64,000 nucleotides of DNA from Sporosarcina luteola (lineage in GTDB: Bacteria; Bacillota; Bacilli; Bacillales_A; Planococcaceae), in NCBI RefSeq assembly GCF_023715585.1, contig NZ_JAMBOK010000002.1:124001-188000 (forward strand), written 5' to 3'. This document shows, in pieces, positions 17,752 through 26,466 of this stretch (position 1 is its first letter; each line of letters starts with the position of its first letter). The notes under the pieces were generated by a model. That model had not been told where the DNA came from and searched no databases. It worked only from the letters and a program-made list of their open reading frames with translations. A program made the translations under genes and the position numbers.

Positions 17752-18658
17752 TGATTTAAAAGTCCATTACCCGATCCGGGGCGGATTTTTCCGTAAAGTA
17801 GTAGACCATGTCAGAGCCGTGGACGGCATCAGTTTTGAATTGCAGCCCGGTGAGACTTATGGTCTGGTTGGAGAATCAGGTTGCGGCAAGACGACTTCCG
17901 GCCGTGCGCTTATCGGTTTGAACAAAGTTACAAGCGGGGAAATGCTGTTCGAAGGAAAAGACCTTGCCAAAATGAGCAGGGCTGAAAGACGCAATTATAC
18001 TAAAGATATTCAGATGATTTTCCAGGACCCGTACTCATCTTTGAACGGGCGGAAAAACGTATTGAACATTATTGCGGAACCTCTTCGCAACTTTGAGAGA
18101 TTATCTCCGAAAGAGGAGTTATTGAGAGTACAAGAGTTGGTTGCACGTGTTGGTTTAAGCCCTGAATCGATCTATAAATATCCCCACCAATTTTCAGGCG
18201 GGCAAAGGCAAAGGATCGGAATCGCTCGTGCACTTGCTTTGAATCCGAAACTGATCATTGCGGATGAGCCGGTTTCCGCGTTGGACGTATCCGTTCAGGC
18301 ACAAGTATTGAACTTCATGCAGGAAATCCAAGAGGAGTTCAACTTGACGTATCTATTTATCTCGCATGACTTAGGGATCATCCAGCATATGTGCGACCGG
18401 ATTGGCATTATGTATCGGGGTCGTTTCGTAGAGGAAGGAACGGCATCCGATATCTACAACAACCCACAGCATGTCTATACAAAACGTCTGATTGCAGCGA
18501 TTCCAGAAATGAATCCAGAAAAACGTTTCGAGAAGATGCATTTGCGTCAGGCAATCAATCAGGAATACCAAACTGAATACAATAACTACTTCGACAAAGA
18601 TGGGCGGATGTTCGACTTGAAGAGAGTCTCGGATACGCATTCCGTCGCCATGCTATAA
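17732..18658 (+). CDS. Oligopeptide ABC transporter ATP-binding protein (OppF/AppF type)
   Basis: Second ATPase of the importer, 308 aa. Walker A GESGCGKT, IFQDPYSSLNGR, signature QFSGGQRQRIGIARAL, Walker B LIIADEP and switch ISHDLG. C-terminus is shorter than in many OppF proteins and lacks the usual Cys-rich TRCPYA-type motif. Starts inside the end of the preceding gene, so translation is coupled. Confidence 0.92.
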   Translation: MSLLTVNDLKVHYPIRGGFFRKVVDHVRAVDGISFELQPGETYGLVGESGCGKTTSGRALIGLNKVTSGEMLFEGKDLAKMSRAERRNYTKDIQMIFQDPYSSLNGRKNVLNIIAEPLRNFERLSPKEELLRVQELVARVGLSPESIYKYPHQFSGGQRQRIGIARALALNPKLIIADEPVSALDVSVQAQVLNFMQEIQEEFNLTYLFISHDLGIIQHMCDRIGIMYRGRFVEEGTASDIYNNPQHVYTKRLIAAIPEMNPEKRFEKMHLRQAINQEYQTEYNNYFDKDGRMFDLKRVSDTHSVAML

Positions 18659-18672
18659 GGAGGATGAAGTAA

Positions 18673-19641
18673 ATGTTGAAATTCATTTTACGAAGATCAT
18701 TGCTCATGATTCCGCAACTCATCCTCCTCAGTCTCATCATCTTCATGCTTTCAAAAGCAATGCCGGGTGATGCGGTAACGGGAGCGTTCATGTCAAACCC
18801 TAACGTTTCACAGGAGCAGGTAGAGAAGATTCGTGAAAAATTAGGTCTGAACGATCCGTGGTACGAACAATATGGGCGGTGGATCGGAAAAGCGGTACAA
18901 GGTGATTTCGGACAGTCATATGTCCACAAACAGCCAGTAACATCATTATTGGCGGGCAGGATCGAAAATACAGTGCTTCTGTCACTTTTCACAGCAATTG
19001 TCATTTATCTGTTAGCCATACCGCTAGGAATTGTAGCGGGAAGATGGACAGATACATGGGCGGATAAAATGATCGTAACCTATAACTATTTTGCTTTTGC
19101 GACTCCATTATTCATCTTCGCCTTATTGATGCTTTTCCTTTTCTCTTTCATATTGGGATGGTTTCCGATTGGAGGAAGCGGAAATATACGAATAGACCCA
19201 GGAAGCTGGGAATATATCGTCGACAGGGCAAAACATTTATTCCTACCGGTTATGTCAGGTGCTTTAATCGGTACGTACGGAACAATCCAATACTTACGGA
19301 ATGATATTATCGACCAGAAGATAAAGGATTACGTAAAGACTGCCCGTTCTAAAGGCGTGCCAGAGGGCAAGGTGTACACCCGCCATATCTTGCGGAACTC
19401 CCTCTTGCCGATTGCGGCTTTTCTCGGCTATGAAATCACAGGTCTGATTTCCGGTTCAATATTCATTGAATCTATTTACAGTTATCCCGGTCTCGGACAA
19501 CTTTTCCTTCAATCTATTTCGCAACGAGATTTCACTGTCGTTACGGCACTCGTCATGGTTTCCGGTGCTGCCGTAATAATAGGGACTTTGCTATCGGATA
19601 TTATCCTTAGCATTGTCGATCCTCGTATACGTATTGAATAG
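18673..19641 (+). CDS. Oligopeptide ABC transporter permease (OppB type)
   Basis: Inner-membrane permease, 322 aa, about six helices. N-terminal RRSLLMIPQLILLSLIIFML and the AMPGDAV turn are typical of OppB; the EAA-like ATPase docking loop is YVKTARSKGVPEGKVYTRHI. TAAGGAGG precedes the ATG. Works with the OppC-type protein encoded next. Confidence 0.93.
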   Translation: MLKFILRRSLLMIPQLILLSLIIFMLSKAMPGDAVTGAFMSNPNVSQEQVEKIREKLGLNDPWYEQYGRWIGKAVQGDFGQSYVHKQPVTSLLAGRIENTVLLSLFTAIVIYLLAIPLGIVAGRWTDTWADKMIVTYNYFAFATPLFIFALLMLFLFSFILGWFPIGGSGNIRIDPGSWEYIVDRAKHLFLPVMSGALIGTYGTIQYLRNDIIDQKIKDYVKTARSKGVPEGKVYTRHILRNSLLPIAAFLGYEITGLISGSIFIESIYSYPGLGQLFLQSISQRDFTVVTALVMVSGAAVIIGTLLSDIILSIVDPRIRIE

Positions 19642-19672
19642 AAGATGAAGAGAAGGAAGAGGGGGGAAAGTA

Positions 19673-20584
19673 ATGACAAATCCAGTCATAGATGAAAAAA
19701 AATTGATTGCTCAAGAAAAACTAAATAATCCATCGCTTTTGCGTACGATTTGGCGTGAAATAATGCACGATAAAATGGCATTGGGCTCATTAATTTTGTT
19801 TACAATCATTGTATTATCGGCTTACATTTCGCCATTATTTGTTGACCAAACAGCATTGACGCGAGTGAACTTCTTAAACGTCTGGAAGCCGCCTTCCTTA
19901 GATAATTGGGTCGGGACAGATGATGGGGGACGGGACGTATTTGGCCAGTTGATGATCGGGACACGGAATTCGCTCACAATCGGAGTTGCAGTCACGCTCA
20001 TTGCCGGGTTGATTGGTTTGACATACGGCCTGCTATCTGGGTATTACGGAGGCGCAACCGACAATGTTATGATGCGTATTCTTGAATTCCTCATGGTTTT
20101 GCCGTCATTGATGTTCATTATTGTATTTGTAACTATTGTACCAAACTATAATGTATTTACATTCATCCTGATCATGAGTATTTTCGCCTGGTTTGGAAAA
20201 GCGAGGCTAATCCGCTCCAGGGCTCTTCAGGAAAGGGAGCTTGATTACATCAATGCTTCCAAGACATTAGGGACTCCAAGTTTCAAAATCATGTTCTTTG
20301 AAATGTTCCCTAACTTAAGTTCACTCGTCATAGTTAATATGACACTTACGCTTGCTAACAATATCGGGATAGAGACAGGGCTTACTTTCTTAGGATTCGG
20401 CCTGCCCGCTGGAACTCCTTCACTTGGAACGTTGATTGCGTTCGCAAGGAATCCCGATATTATCAAGAACAAGTGGTGGGTTTGGTTACCTGCAGCATTG
20501 CTGATCCTAGTAATGATGCTGTGTATAAATTACATCGGGCAAGCGGTGAAACGCGCGTCTGATGCAAGGCAGAGATTAGCCTAA
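19673..20584 (+). CDS. Oligopeptide ABC transporter permease (OppC type)
   Basis: Second permease, 303 aa. Cytoplasmic N-terminus, then VGTDDGGRDVFGQLMIGTRNSL, the marker of DppC/OppC proteins, six hydrophobic helices and the docking loop YINASKTLGTPSFKIMFFEM. GAGGGGGG-like site before the ATG. Expected to form a heterodimeric channel with the OppB-type protein. Confidence 0.93.
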   Translation: MTNPVIDEKKLIAQEKLNNPSLLRTIWREIMHDKMALGSLILFTIIVLSAYISPLFVDQTALTRVNFLNVWKPPSLDNWVGTDDGGRDVFGQLMIGTRNSLTIGVAVTLIAGLIGLTYGLLSGYYGGATDNVMMRILEFLMVLPSLMFIIVFVTIVPNYNVFTFILIMSIFAWFGKARLIRSRALQERELDYINASKTLGTPSFKIMFFEMFPNLSSLVIVNMTLTLANNIGIETGLTFLGFGLPAGTPSLGTLIAFARNPDIIKNKWWVWLPAALLILVMMLCINYIGQAVKRASDARQRLA

Positions 20585-20606
20585 AAAATAAGGGGAGGTA
20601 ATACAA

Positions 20607-22436
20607 ATGGCAAAGAAGCAGTTTATGCTACTTGCGAGTCTGTTGCTTGTTCTCAGCGTATTTTTAGCTGCATGTACTGGCAAGGAAAAAGATGGAGCTG
20701 GTGAGAAAGAACCGGCAAAAGATCCAGAGAAAGGAACAGAAGAAACAAAAGAAGACCCAGTGGAAGAAGATCCAACCGCTGGCCTTGATTTCCCGATGGA
20801 TGTATCGAACAAAGCTGATGTGAAGGAAGACGGAGAGTTAACTTGGGCTATGGTTACGGACACTCCGTTTGAAGGTACGTTAAGCCGTGTGTTCTACTCA
20901 GGGACATTTGACGCTGAAGTTATCTCTAAATTTGATGAGTCTCTACTAGGTTCAGATGGGGACTACTTAATTACTAATGACGGTGCTGCTACTTACGAAA
21001 TCTCAGATGACAATAAAACAATCACGTTAACAATTAAAGACGGGGTAAAATGGCATGACGGCGAGCCGGTAAAAGCAAGCGACCTTCTTTACTCTTACCA
21101 ATTGCTTGGCCACCCTGACTACACTGGAGACCGTTACGATTTCATGATTGAAAACGTAGTTGGTATGCCGGATTACAACGCAGGTAAAACAACAGAAATC
21201 TCGGGTATCGAAGTTTCAGAGGATGAGAAGAAAATTTCCATCACTTACACAGAAGCAACACCATCGCTTTTATCCGGAATTTGGACATATGCAACTCCTA
21301 GACACCACGTCGGGGATGTCATGACGGGCGAACTTACAATCGAAGAACTTGAAGCTTCCGATAAAATCCGTGTGAACCCAATCGGTTTCGGACCATACAA
21401 AGTTGAAAAAATCATCCCTGGTGAATCTGTACTGTACGTCCGCAATGATGACTACTGGCAAGGTAAACCAAATCTTAAATCATTGGTATTGAAAGTTGTA
21501 AGCTCCGCTTCTATCCTTGAAGCACTTAAGAAAGGGGAAGCTGATATCGCTTCAGTCCCAGTTGATCAATATCTAAACGCAAAAGAAATCGACAATATTG
21601 AATTGTTAGCGAAAGTAGACCTTGCATATACTTACATTGGTTTCAAACTTGGTAAGTGGGATGCAGAAAAGAAAACAAACGTAACAGATCCAAATGCAAA
21701 ACTGGCTAACAAACTTGTTCGTCAAGCTATGTGGTATGCAATGGACAACGAAACAGTCGGTAAAGAACTTTACCACGGTCTCCGTTTCCCTGCAACATCA
21801 TTGATCATTCCTGTATTCGCAAGCTTCCATGATGCGGACCTTGAAACACCATCTTATGATCCTGAAAAAGCGAAAGAACTTCTTGACGAAGCAGGATATA
21901 AAGACGTTAATGGCGATGGAATTCGTGAAAATGACAAAGGTGAAGAATTCGTTCTTAACTTCGCTTCTATGTCCGGTGGAGAAACTGCTGAGCCGATTGC
22001 ACAGTGGTATATGCAAAACTGGGCTGACGTCGGTATTAAAGTACAACTTCTAGACGGACGTCTACACGAATTCAACTCGTTCTATGACATGGTTAAAGCA
22101 GATGATCCGAAAATCGACATCTATCAAGGTGCATGGGGAACTGGTTCTGATCCGGATCCATCTGGCCTATACGGTAGAGATGCTGCATTCAACTACAGCC
22201 GTTACACAAGCGAGAAGAACGACGAGCTTCTTGCAGCTGGTGTATCTGAGAAGGCATTTGATTCCGATTACCGTAAAGATATCTACAAACAATGGCAAGC
22301 GCTAATGGCTGAAGAAGTTCCGGTTGCACCAACTGTATACCGTTACGCTTTAATGGGTGTTAACAAACGCGTTGTTAACTACTCTATCGACCCAGCTACA
22401 GACCTATGGTTGTATCATTTGGGTGTAAGTGAATAA
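20607..22436 (+). CDS. Oligopeptide-binding lipoprotein (OppA/AppA type)
   Basis: Solute receptor anchored to the outer face of the membrane, 609 aa. Signal peptide with lipobox LAAC (Cys23), a Lys/Glu/Pro-rich linker to about residue 65, then the SBP family 5 fold: ITLTIKDGVKWHDGEPVKASDLLYS, GPYKVEKIIPGE, and a C-terminal lobe with APTVYRYALMGVNKRV. The large size fits binding of long peptides. Its codon use shows more U/A-ending codons than the trp genes, as often in highly expressed genes. Last gene, followed by a terminator. Confidence 0.93.
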   Translation: MAKKQFMLLASLLLVLSVFLAACTGKEKDGAGEKEPAKDPEKGTEETKEDPVEEDPTAGLDFPMDVSNKADVKEDGELTWAMVTDTPFEGTLSRVFYSGTFDAEVISKFDESLLGSDGDYLITNDGAATYEISDDNKTITLTIKDGVKWHDGEPVKASDLLYSYQLLGHPDYTGDRYDFMIENVVGMPDYNAGKTTEISGIEVSEDEKKISITYTEATPSLLSGIWTYATPRHHVGDVMTGELTIEELEASDKIRVNPIGFGPYKVEKIIPGESVLYVRNDDYWQGKPNLKSLVLKVVSSASILEALKKGEADIASVPVDQYLNAKEIDNIELLAKVDLAYTYIGFKLGKWDAEKKTNVTDPNAKLANKLVRQAMWYAMDNETVGKELYHGLRFPATSLIIPVFASFHDADLETPSYDPEKAKELLDEAGYKDVNGDGIRENDKGEEFVLNFASMSGGETAEPIAQWYMQNWADVGIKVQLLDGRLHEFNSFYDMVKADDPKIDIYQGAWGTGSDPDPSGLYGRDAAFNYSRYTSEKNDELLAAGVSEKAFDSDYRKDIYKQWQALMAEEVPVAPTVYRYALMGVNKRVVNYSIDPATDLWLYHLGVSE

Positions 22437-22462
22437 GTAATTATCGGTTCTAATCGATAATC

Positions 22463-22500
22463 AACCGCCATCCGGGAAACTGGGTGGCGGTTTTATTTTT
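22463..22500 (+). terminator. Terminator of the oligopeptide operon
   Basis: AACCGCCATCC (22463-22473) pairs with GGGTGGCGGTT (22482-22492), then TTATTTTTT. Confidence 0.9.
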
Positions 22501-22510
22501 TGAAACTATA

Positions 22511-22539
22511 TTGTAATATTCTTAAAAATTTGATAGGAT
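22511..22539 (+). promoter_or_regulatory. Probable dpp promoter with overlapping CodY-like box
   Basis: TTGTAA (22511-22516), 17-bp spacer, TAGGAT (22534-22539). AATATTCTTAAAAAT at 22515-22529 matches the CodY consensus AATTTTCWGAAAATT at 12 of 15 positions and would block the promoter. CodY control of dpp is known in B. subtilis; here it is inferred. Confidence 0.5.
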
Positions 22540-22603
22540 TAAACTTACCAATTGACCGACTAGACTATCAATTCAGAGAGATGAAGAGATGGGGGAACTA
22601 GAA

Positions 22604-23428
22604 ATGAAGATTTACATATCCGTCGATATGGAAGGCATCACGGGACTGCCTGATTACACATTTGTCGATTCTGCCAGGCATAATTATGAACGTGCGCGGC
22701 GTATTATGACGGAGGAAGCAAACGCAATCATCCGCTCAGCAATCGGACAAGGAGCTGATCAGGTCCTTGTGAACGACAGCCACTCCAAAATGAATAATCT
22801 GCTTGTGGAGGAGTTACACCCTGATGCGGATTTGATAACAGGTGATTTGAAAGCGTTTTCTATGGTGCAGGCACTGGATGAGTCGTTTGACGGTGCTATC
22901 TTTGCCGGATACCACGCAAGAGCCGGTCAGCCGGGTGTCATGAGCCATTCGATGACCTTTGGCGTCAGGAATATGCATATCAATGACGTAGCTATCGGCG
23001 AGCTCGGATTTAATGCATATGTAGCGGGTTATTACGGAGTTCCCGTCATCATGGTTGCCGGGGATGATCGTGCATGCAAGGAAGCGGAGGATTTAATTCC
23101 GGGAATAGTGACAGCTGCTGTCAAGCAGTCAATCTCCCGTTCAGCCGTGAAGACGTTGCATCCAACTAAAGCGCACGCATTGATTGAAGAAAAAACTGCA
23201 GAAGCGATGGCCAAACGGTCAGCAATTAAACCGCTCGTACCGCCGGTAAATCCGGTTTTGCGGATCGAGTTTACGAACTATGGTCAAGCGGAATGGGCCG
23301 CTCTCATGCCAGGTTGTGAAATCGAGCCGGGGACAACAATCGTGAAATTTGAAGCGAAAGATATTCTGGAAGCGTACCGGGCTATGCTTGTCATGGTCGA
23401 ATTGGCAATGCAAACAAAGTTCTGCTAA
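22604..23428 (+). CDS. dppA: D-aminopeptidase, M55 family
   Basis: Zinc-dependent D-aminopeptidase that forms a decamer in B. subtilis and releases D-amino acids from peptides such as D-Ala-D-Ala. From the ATG giving MKIYIS the protein is 274 aa, the same as B. subtilis DppA, and the metal ligands fall at the known positions: Asp8, Glu10, His60, His104 and Glu133; the catalytic His115 is also present. That ATG follows GGGGG, so the ATG 15 bp upstream is less likely. Head of dppABCDE. Confidence 0.94.
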   Translation: MKIYISVDMEGITGLPDYTFVDSARHNYERARRIMTEEANAIIRSAIGQGADQVLVNDSHSKMNNLLVEELHPDADLITGDLKAFSMVQALDESFDGAIFAGYHARAGQPGVMSHSMTFGVRNMHINDVAIGELGFNAYVAGYYGVPVIMVAGDDRACKEAEDLIPGIVTAAVKQSISRSAVKTLHPTKAHALIEEKTAEAMAKRSAIKPLVPPVNPVLRIEFTNYGQAEWAALMPGCEIEPGTTIVKFEAKDILEAYRAMLVMVELAMQTKFC

Positions 23429-23440
23429 GGGGGATGGCGC

Positions 23441-24376
23441 ATGGCAATTTACATAGTTAAGAGATTCTTCATGATGATTGCGACAATCCTCATCATTGCG
23501 ACACTGACATTTTTCTTAATGCATTCGATACCAGGCTCGCCGTTCGATGAAGAGCGGACATCGAATCCGACAATCCAGGCGAACCTGGAGAAGTTCTATA
23601 AGCTGGATCAACCGACGCATGTGCAATACGCTCACTACTTGAAGTCAATTGCAACGTTTGACTTCGGACCTTCCATTAAAAAACCGAATGAGTCGGTGAA
23701 TAAATTACTTGCCAGAGGCTTTCCGATTTCATTCGAGTTAGGAATGGTGACGATACTCGTCGCTGTCATATCGGGGATTACACTAGGCACATTTGCTGCC
23801 TTGCGACATAACGGCATCATCGATTACGCGGCGATGGCATTCGCAGTAGTCGGGATATCTGTCCCGAACTTCGTATTGGCGACGGTGCTGATCCAGCAAG
23901 TGGCGGTCAACTGGAATCTGCTGCCGCCCGCCACGTGGAGCAGCCCTCTCCATATGATTTTGCCAACATTGGCGCTCGCCACAGGTCCGACAGCAATTAT
24001 TGCACGTCTGACAAGGTCGAGCATGCTGGAAGTGCTGACGCAGGATTATATGAAAATGGCGAGGGCGAAAGGATTATCGCCGATGCGCATCGTCCTTCGG
24101 CACGCATTGCGTAATGCGCTCATGCCGATTGTAACAATCATGGGGACGATGCTTGCGGGGATTTTGACGGGAACATTCGTTATTGAAAAGATTTTTGCGA
24201 TTCCGGGCATGGGGAAATACTTCGTCGAAAGCATCAACAACCGGGATTATCCGGTCATCATGGGTTCGACCGTATTCTATAGCGCGTTCCTCGTATTCAT
24301 GTTGTTTTTAGTAGATATCGTCTATGGATTCCTTGATCCGCGCATTAAACTTCACCGAAAGGAAGGTGATGCGTGA
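23441..24376 (+). CDS. dppB: Dipeptide ABC transporter permease DppB
   Basis: Membrane permease, 311 aa; N-terminal hydrophobic segment with HSIPGSPFDEERT turn, about six helices and docking loop YMKMARAKGLSPMRIVLRHA. AAGGGGGA precedes the start. Gene order dppA-B-C-D-E equals the B. subtilis operon, which imports dipeptides and murein tripeptide. Stop overlaps the dppC start region. Confidence 0.93.
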   Translation: MAIYIVKRFFMMIATILIIATLTFFLMHSIPGSPFDEERTSNPTIQANLEKFYKLDQPTHVQYAHYLKSIATFDFGPSIKKPNESVNKLLARGFPISFELGMVTILVAVISGITLGTFAALRHNGIIDYAAMAFAVVGISVPNFVLATVLIQQVAVNWNLLPPATWSSPLHMILPTLALATGPTAIIARLTRSSMLEVLTQDYMKMARAKGLSPMRIVLRHALRNALMPIVTIMGTMLAGILTGTFVIEKIFAIPGMGKYFVESINNRDYPVIMGSTVFYSAFLVFMLFLVDIVYGFLDPRIKLHRKEGDA

Positions 24377-25314
24377 TGGTAAGTCACCAGCAAAACGTTC
24401 AAGTCCCGGATGAATGGTTCAAACCAATAGGGAAAGATGCGGAGAAAGCGGAATCGGTCGTACGTCCATCACTTTCCTATTGGAAGGATGCCTGGCGCAG
24501 ATTGCGCAAGAACAAATTGGCGATGGGTGGACTCGTATTCTTAATTGTCCTGACATTGTTCGCAATCTTTGCTCCGATTCTATCACCACATAATATAGAG
24601 ACGACGCAATATGCAAACCAGAATTTGCCGCCGTCTTCAAAACATTGGTTTGGAACGGACGACAAAGGATGGGACGTCTTTACGAGAACTTGGCATGGCG
24701 CCCGCGTTTCACTGTTCGTCGGTGTTGCCGCCGCTTTGATCGACTTTTTCATCGGCATCATCTACGGCGGAATCAGCGGTTATAAAGGCGGGAGGACGGA
24801 CACCGTCATGATGAGGATCATTGAAATCCTTTATGGACTACCTCATCTGCTTGTCGTCATTCTGTTAATGGTCATCATGGGTCCAAGCCTGACAACAATC
24901 ATCGTTGCGCTGACAATTACCGGATGGGTCGGTATGGCTCGTATTGTCAGGGGGCAGGTGCTGCAAATCAAAAACTATGAATTTGTTACTGCTTCGAAAT
25001 CTTTTGGAGCGAGAACACCTAGAATTATTCGGAAGAATCTGCTGCCCAACACAATGGGACCGATCATTGTCCAAATGACGTTGACTGTGCCGAGCGCTAT
25101 TTTCGCGGAAGCCTTTTTAAGTTTCATCGGGCTCGGAATCCAAGCGCCTGTTGCGAGCTGGGGGGTCATGGCGAATGACGCCTTGCCTGTCATCCTGTCA
25201 GGGCATTGGTGGAGGTTATTTTTCCCGGCGTTCTTCATTTCAATGACAATGTTTGCATTTAACGTCCTCGGAGACGGTATGCAAGATGCACTTGATCCGA
25301 AACTGAGGGGGTGA
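24376..25314 (+). CDS. dppC: Dipeptide ABC transporter permease DppC
   Basis: Partner permease, 312 aa. FGTDDKGWDVFTRTWHGARVSL is the DppC/OppC signature and is followed by six hydrophobic helices; docking loop EFVTASKSFGARTPRIIRKNL. Start set at the ATG after GGAAGGTG; a GTG immediately before it is possible. Overlaps dppB by one base. Confidence 0.92.
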   Translation: MVSHQQNVQVPDEWFKPIGKDAEKAESVVRPSLSYWKDAWRRLRKNKLAMGGLVFLIVLTLFAIFAPILSPHNIETTQYANQNLPPSSKHWFGTDDKGWDVFTRTWHGARVSLFVGVAAALIDFFIGIIYGGISGYKGGRTDTVMMRIIEILYGLPHLLVVILLMVIMGPSLTTIIVALTITGWVGMARIVRGQVLQIKNYEFVTASKSFGARTPRIIRKNLLPNTMGPIIVQMTLTVPSAIFAEAFLSFIGLGIQAPVASWGVMANDALPVILSGHWWRLFFPAFFISMTMFAFNVLGDGMQDALDPKLRG

Positions 25315-25319
25315 ATGGA

Positions 25320-26411
25320 TTGGAAGATAGGAAATTTGCGCCGATTGATGAAAATCAAGGCGGAACAGCGATTGCTTCTGAACCAAAACGATTGCGCAAG
25401 CGGACTAAAACATTTACGGATGTCATGCTCTCCGTTCAGGACCTCCATGTATCGTTCAAGACGTTCGGAGGGGAAGTACAAGCTCTGCGCGGCGTTTCGT
25501 TTAATCTCTATAAAGGGGAGACGCTTGCCATCGTCGGGGAGTCTGGCTGTGGAAAGAGCGTTACCGCGAATACAATCATGGGACTCATTCCGAAGCCTGC
25601 AGGGCGCATTAAAAATGGAAAAGTCCTGTTTAAAGGCAAGGATTTGACGAAGCTCGATAAATCCGAGATGAGAAAGGTGCAAGGGGTCGACATTTCGATG
25701 ATCTTCCAAGATCCGATGACCGCCTTGAATCCGACGCTTAAAATCGGCGAGCAGTTGACGGAAGGGTTGCGGACCCATCAAAAAGTGAGTAAAGCCGAGG
25801 CGCGCGAAAAAGCGATCAAACTTCTGGAAGTTGTCGGCATACCGAATCCGGAAGAACGGATGAAACAATATCCCCATCAGTTTTCCGGAGGAATGCGTCA
25901 GCGGATTGTCATTGCAATCGCCCTGATCTGCGAGCCTGAACTGCTTATTGCAGATGAGCCGACAACTGCACTCGACGTTACAATCCAGGCGCAGATCCTC
26001 GAACTATTCGAAGAGATCCAGGAACGTACAGGCGTTTCGATCATTCTCATCACGCACGATTTGGGGGTCGTGGCGAAAATCGCAGATCGGATCGCGGTCA
26101 TGTACGCAGGGAAAGTCATTGAAATCGGCGATAAGCGCGAAGTGTTCTACACGCCGCAGCATCCTTATACAAATGGGCTTCTCGCTTCCGTTCCGAGGCT
26201 CGACTTGAAGGAAGAGGAACTTCAGCCGATCGAAGGGACCCCGCCGGATCTATTCTCTCCGCCGAACGGTTGTCCGTTCACAGCGAGATGCCCGTTCGCC
26301 ATGGAAGTATGTGAACGCGTCTATCCCGCAACAACAGGCTTATCCGAAACCCATGCGGTCGATTGCTGGCTGCAGGATGAAAGGGCGAAGCAAGTGATTG
26401 GTCACAATTAG
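25320..26411 (+). CDS. dppD: Dipeptide ABC transporter ATP-binding protein DppD
   Basis: ATPase of about 363 aa with Walker A GESGCGKS, IFQDPMTALNPT, QFSGGMRQR, LLIADEP and ITHDLG, and a C-terminal oligopeptide-transporter domain with CPFTARCPFAMEVC. I favour the TTG at 25320, 8-9 bases after GAGGGG; a GTG at 25311 overlapping the dppC stop is the alternative. B. subtilis Dpp has one dedicated ATPase, with the second (YkfD) encoded at the end of the ykf genes, and the same arrangement is seen here. Confidence 0.9.
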   Translation: MEDRKFAPIDENQGGTAIASEPKRLRKRTKTFTDVMLSVQDLHVSFKTFGGEVQALRGVSFNLYKGETLAIVGESGCGKSVTANTIMGLIPKPAGRIKNGKVLFKGKDLTKLDKSEMRKVQGVDISMIFQDPMTALNPTLKIGEQLTEGLRTHQKVSKAEAREKAIKLLEVVGIPNPEERMKQYPHQFSGGMRQRIVIAIALICEPELLIADEPTTALDVTIQAQILELFEEIQERTGVSIILITHDLGVVAKIADRIAVMYAGKVIEIGDKREVFYTPQHPYTNGLLASVPRLDLKEEELQPIEGTPPDLFSPPNGCPFTARCPFAMEVCERVYPATTGLSETHAVDCWLQDERAKQVIGHN

Positions 26412-26466
26412 GTTTTTTGCACGAAAGTGCTTAGCAAGTCATATATAAACAAAGGGGGCTATCGGT

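Noticed and set aside
24975..25877. 300-aa minus-strand frame opposite dppC-dppD
   Set aside because: Antisense shadow of two well-supported genes; no family features and no ribosome site.
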